A stretch of 40,680 bases of DNA from Candidatus Krumholzibacteriia bacterium. Lineage in GTDB: Bacteria > Krumholzibacteriota > Krumholzibacteriia > LZORAL124-64-63. The notes beneath the pieces are model-generated. The model saw only the letters and a list, made by a program, of their open reading frames with translations. It had not been told where the DNA came from and did not search any database. A program made the position numbers and the translations under genes. Positions 40,620-40,680 of the stretch are shown here, in pieces. Position 1 is the stretch's first letter. Each line of letters opens with the position of its first letter. Where the stretch lies: positions 1 through 40,680 of the forward strand of contig JADGDU010000032.1 of NCBI GenBank assembly GCA_016744705.1, in the 5' to 3' direction.

Positions 40620-40680
40620 GACTTTTCTTTCATCTCTTCTGCTTGTATTGCAGGCAGTTGACTCAAGTGAGTGAGTCTTT

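Noticed and set aside
1..40680. CRISPR arrays, prophage, insertion sequences, rRNA or tRNA genes
   Set aside because: No regularly spaced direct repeats, transposase or phage proteins, or cloverleaf-like sequences were recognised in reading the window.

Overview
The window comes from a Gram-negative bacterium that looks like a member of the FCB-type lineages (Krumholzibacteriota, Eisenbacteria, KSB1-like). This placement is inference from gene style, not from a marker gene. The basis is four large secreted proteins ending in a FlgD-like immunoglobulin-fold C-terminal domain, a CotH/lamin-tail protein, an OmpA-family protein and two KamA-family radical-SAM aminomutase homologues. No rRNA, tRNA, CRISPR array or insertion sequence was found. 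Base composition is uneven: about 9.4-15.5 kb is visibly GC-rich, while about 16.5-18.6 kb and 24-28.8 kb are more AT-rich, which suggests segments of different history.

Layout. 1-196: C-terminal end of a secreted beta-helix protein. 545-1519: membrane-anchored Xre regulator. 1643-3969: a KamA-family enzyme divergent from an RpiR-type regulator, with a candidate operator between them. 4334-5833: a YbjN-like protein behind a good sigma-54-type promoter, then a YitT membrane protein. 6175-8679: secreted propeller-like protein. 8746-9186: remnant of a formylglycine-generating-enzyme-like gene. 9460-15523: six-gene operon, convergent with a LysR regulator (15542-16456). 16788-18626: MarR, FMN reductase and pirin operon. 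18693-21695: 1000-residue secreted protein. 22007-23947: ArsR, thioredoxin, CcdA-like and ArsF-like operon. 24055-31659: leftward genes (serine hydrolase, small conserved protein, secreted protein with a short C-terminal tail, prolyl-aminopeptidase-like hydrolase, OmpA protein, M48 protease, DUF1254/DUF1214 protein). 32031-33089: zinc alcohol dehydrogenase behind a perfect FNR-type box. 33415-35883: CotH/lamin-tail protein. 35965-39058: molybdopterin genes moaA (leftward, structured leader), moaD, and a MoaE-MoeB-rhodanese fusion. 39135-40619: tandem cadherin-like protein.

The most interesting system is the 9.4-15.5 kb operon. It places a radical-SAM, PLP-dependent 2,3-aminomutase homologue before close homologues of PcaI, PcaJ and PcaF (the lower beta-ketoadipate pathway), a class III aminotransferase and a hotdog thioesterase. 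Read as a pathway, an alpha-amino acid would be isomerised to a beta-amino acid, transaminated to a beta-keto acid, activated with CoA and cleaved to acetyl-CoA plus a shorter acyl-CoA. The C6 preference of PcaIJ/PcaF points to 2-aminoadipate (giving 3-oxoadipate, then succinyl-CoA) or lysine (giving 3-oxo-6-aminohexanoate, then 4-aminobutyryl-CoA). The mutase lacks both aspartates that bind the lysine side chain in lysine 2,3-aminomutase and has an Arg beside one of those positions, which favours an acidic substrate.

The intergenic DNA is also structured. A dispersed repeat family occurs in five gaps, always in the same orientation. Two families of near-identical terminators recur. Two secreted proteins share a C-terminal decapeptide tail.
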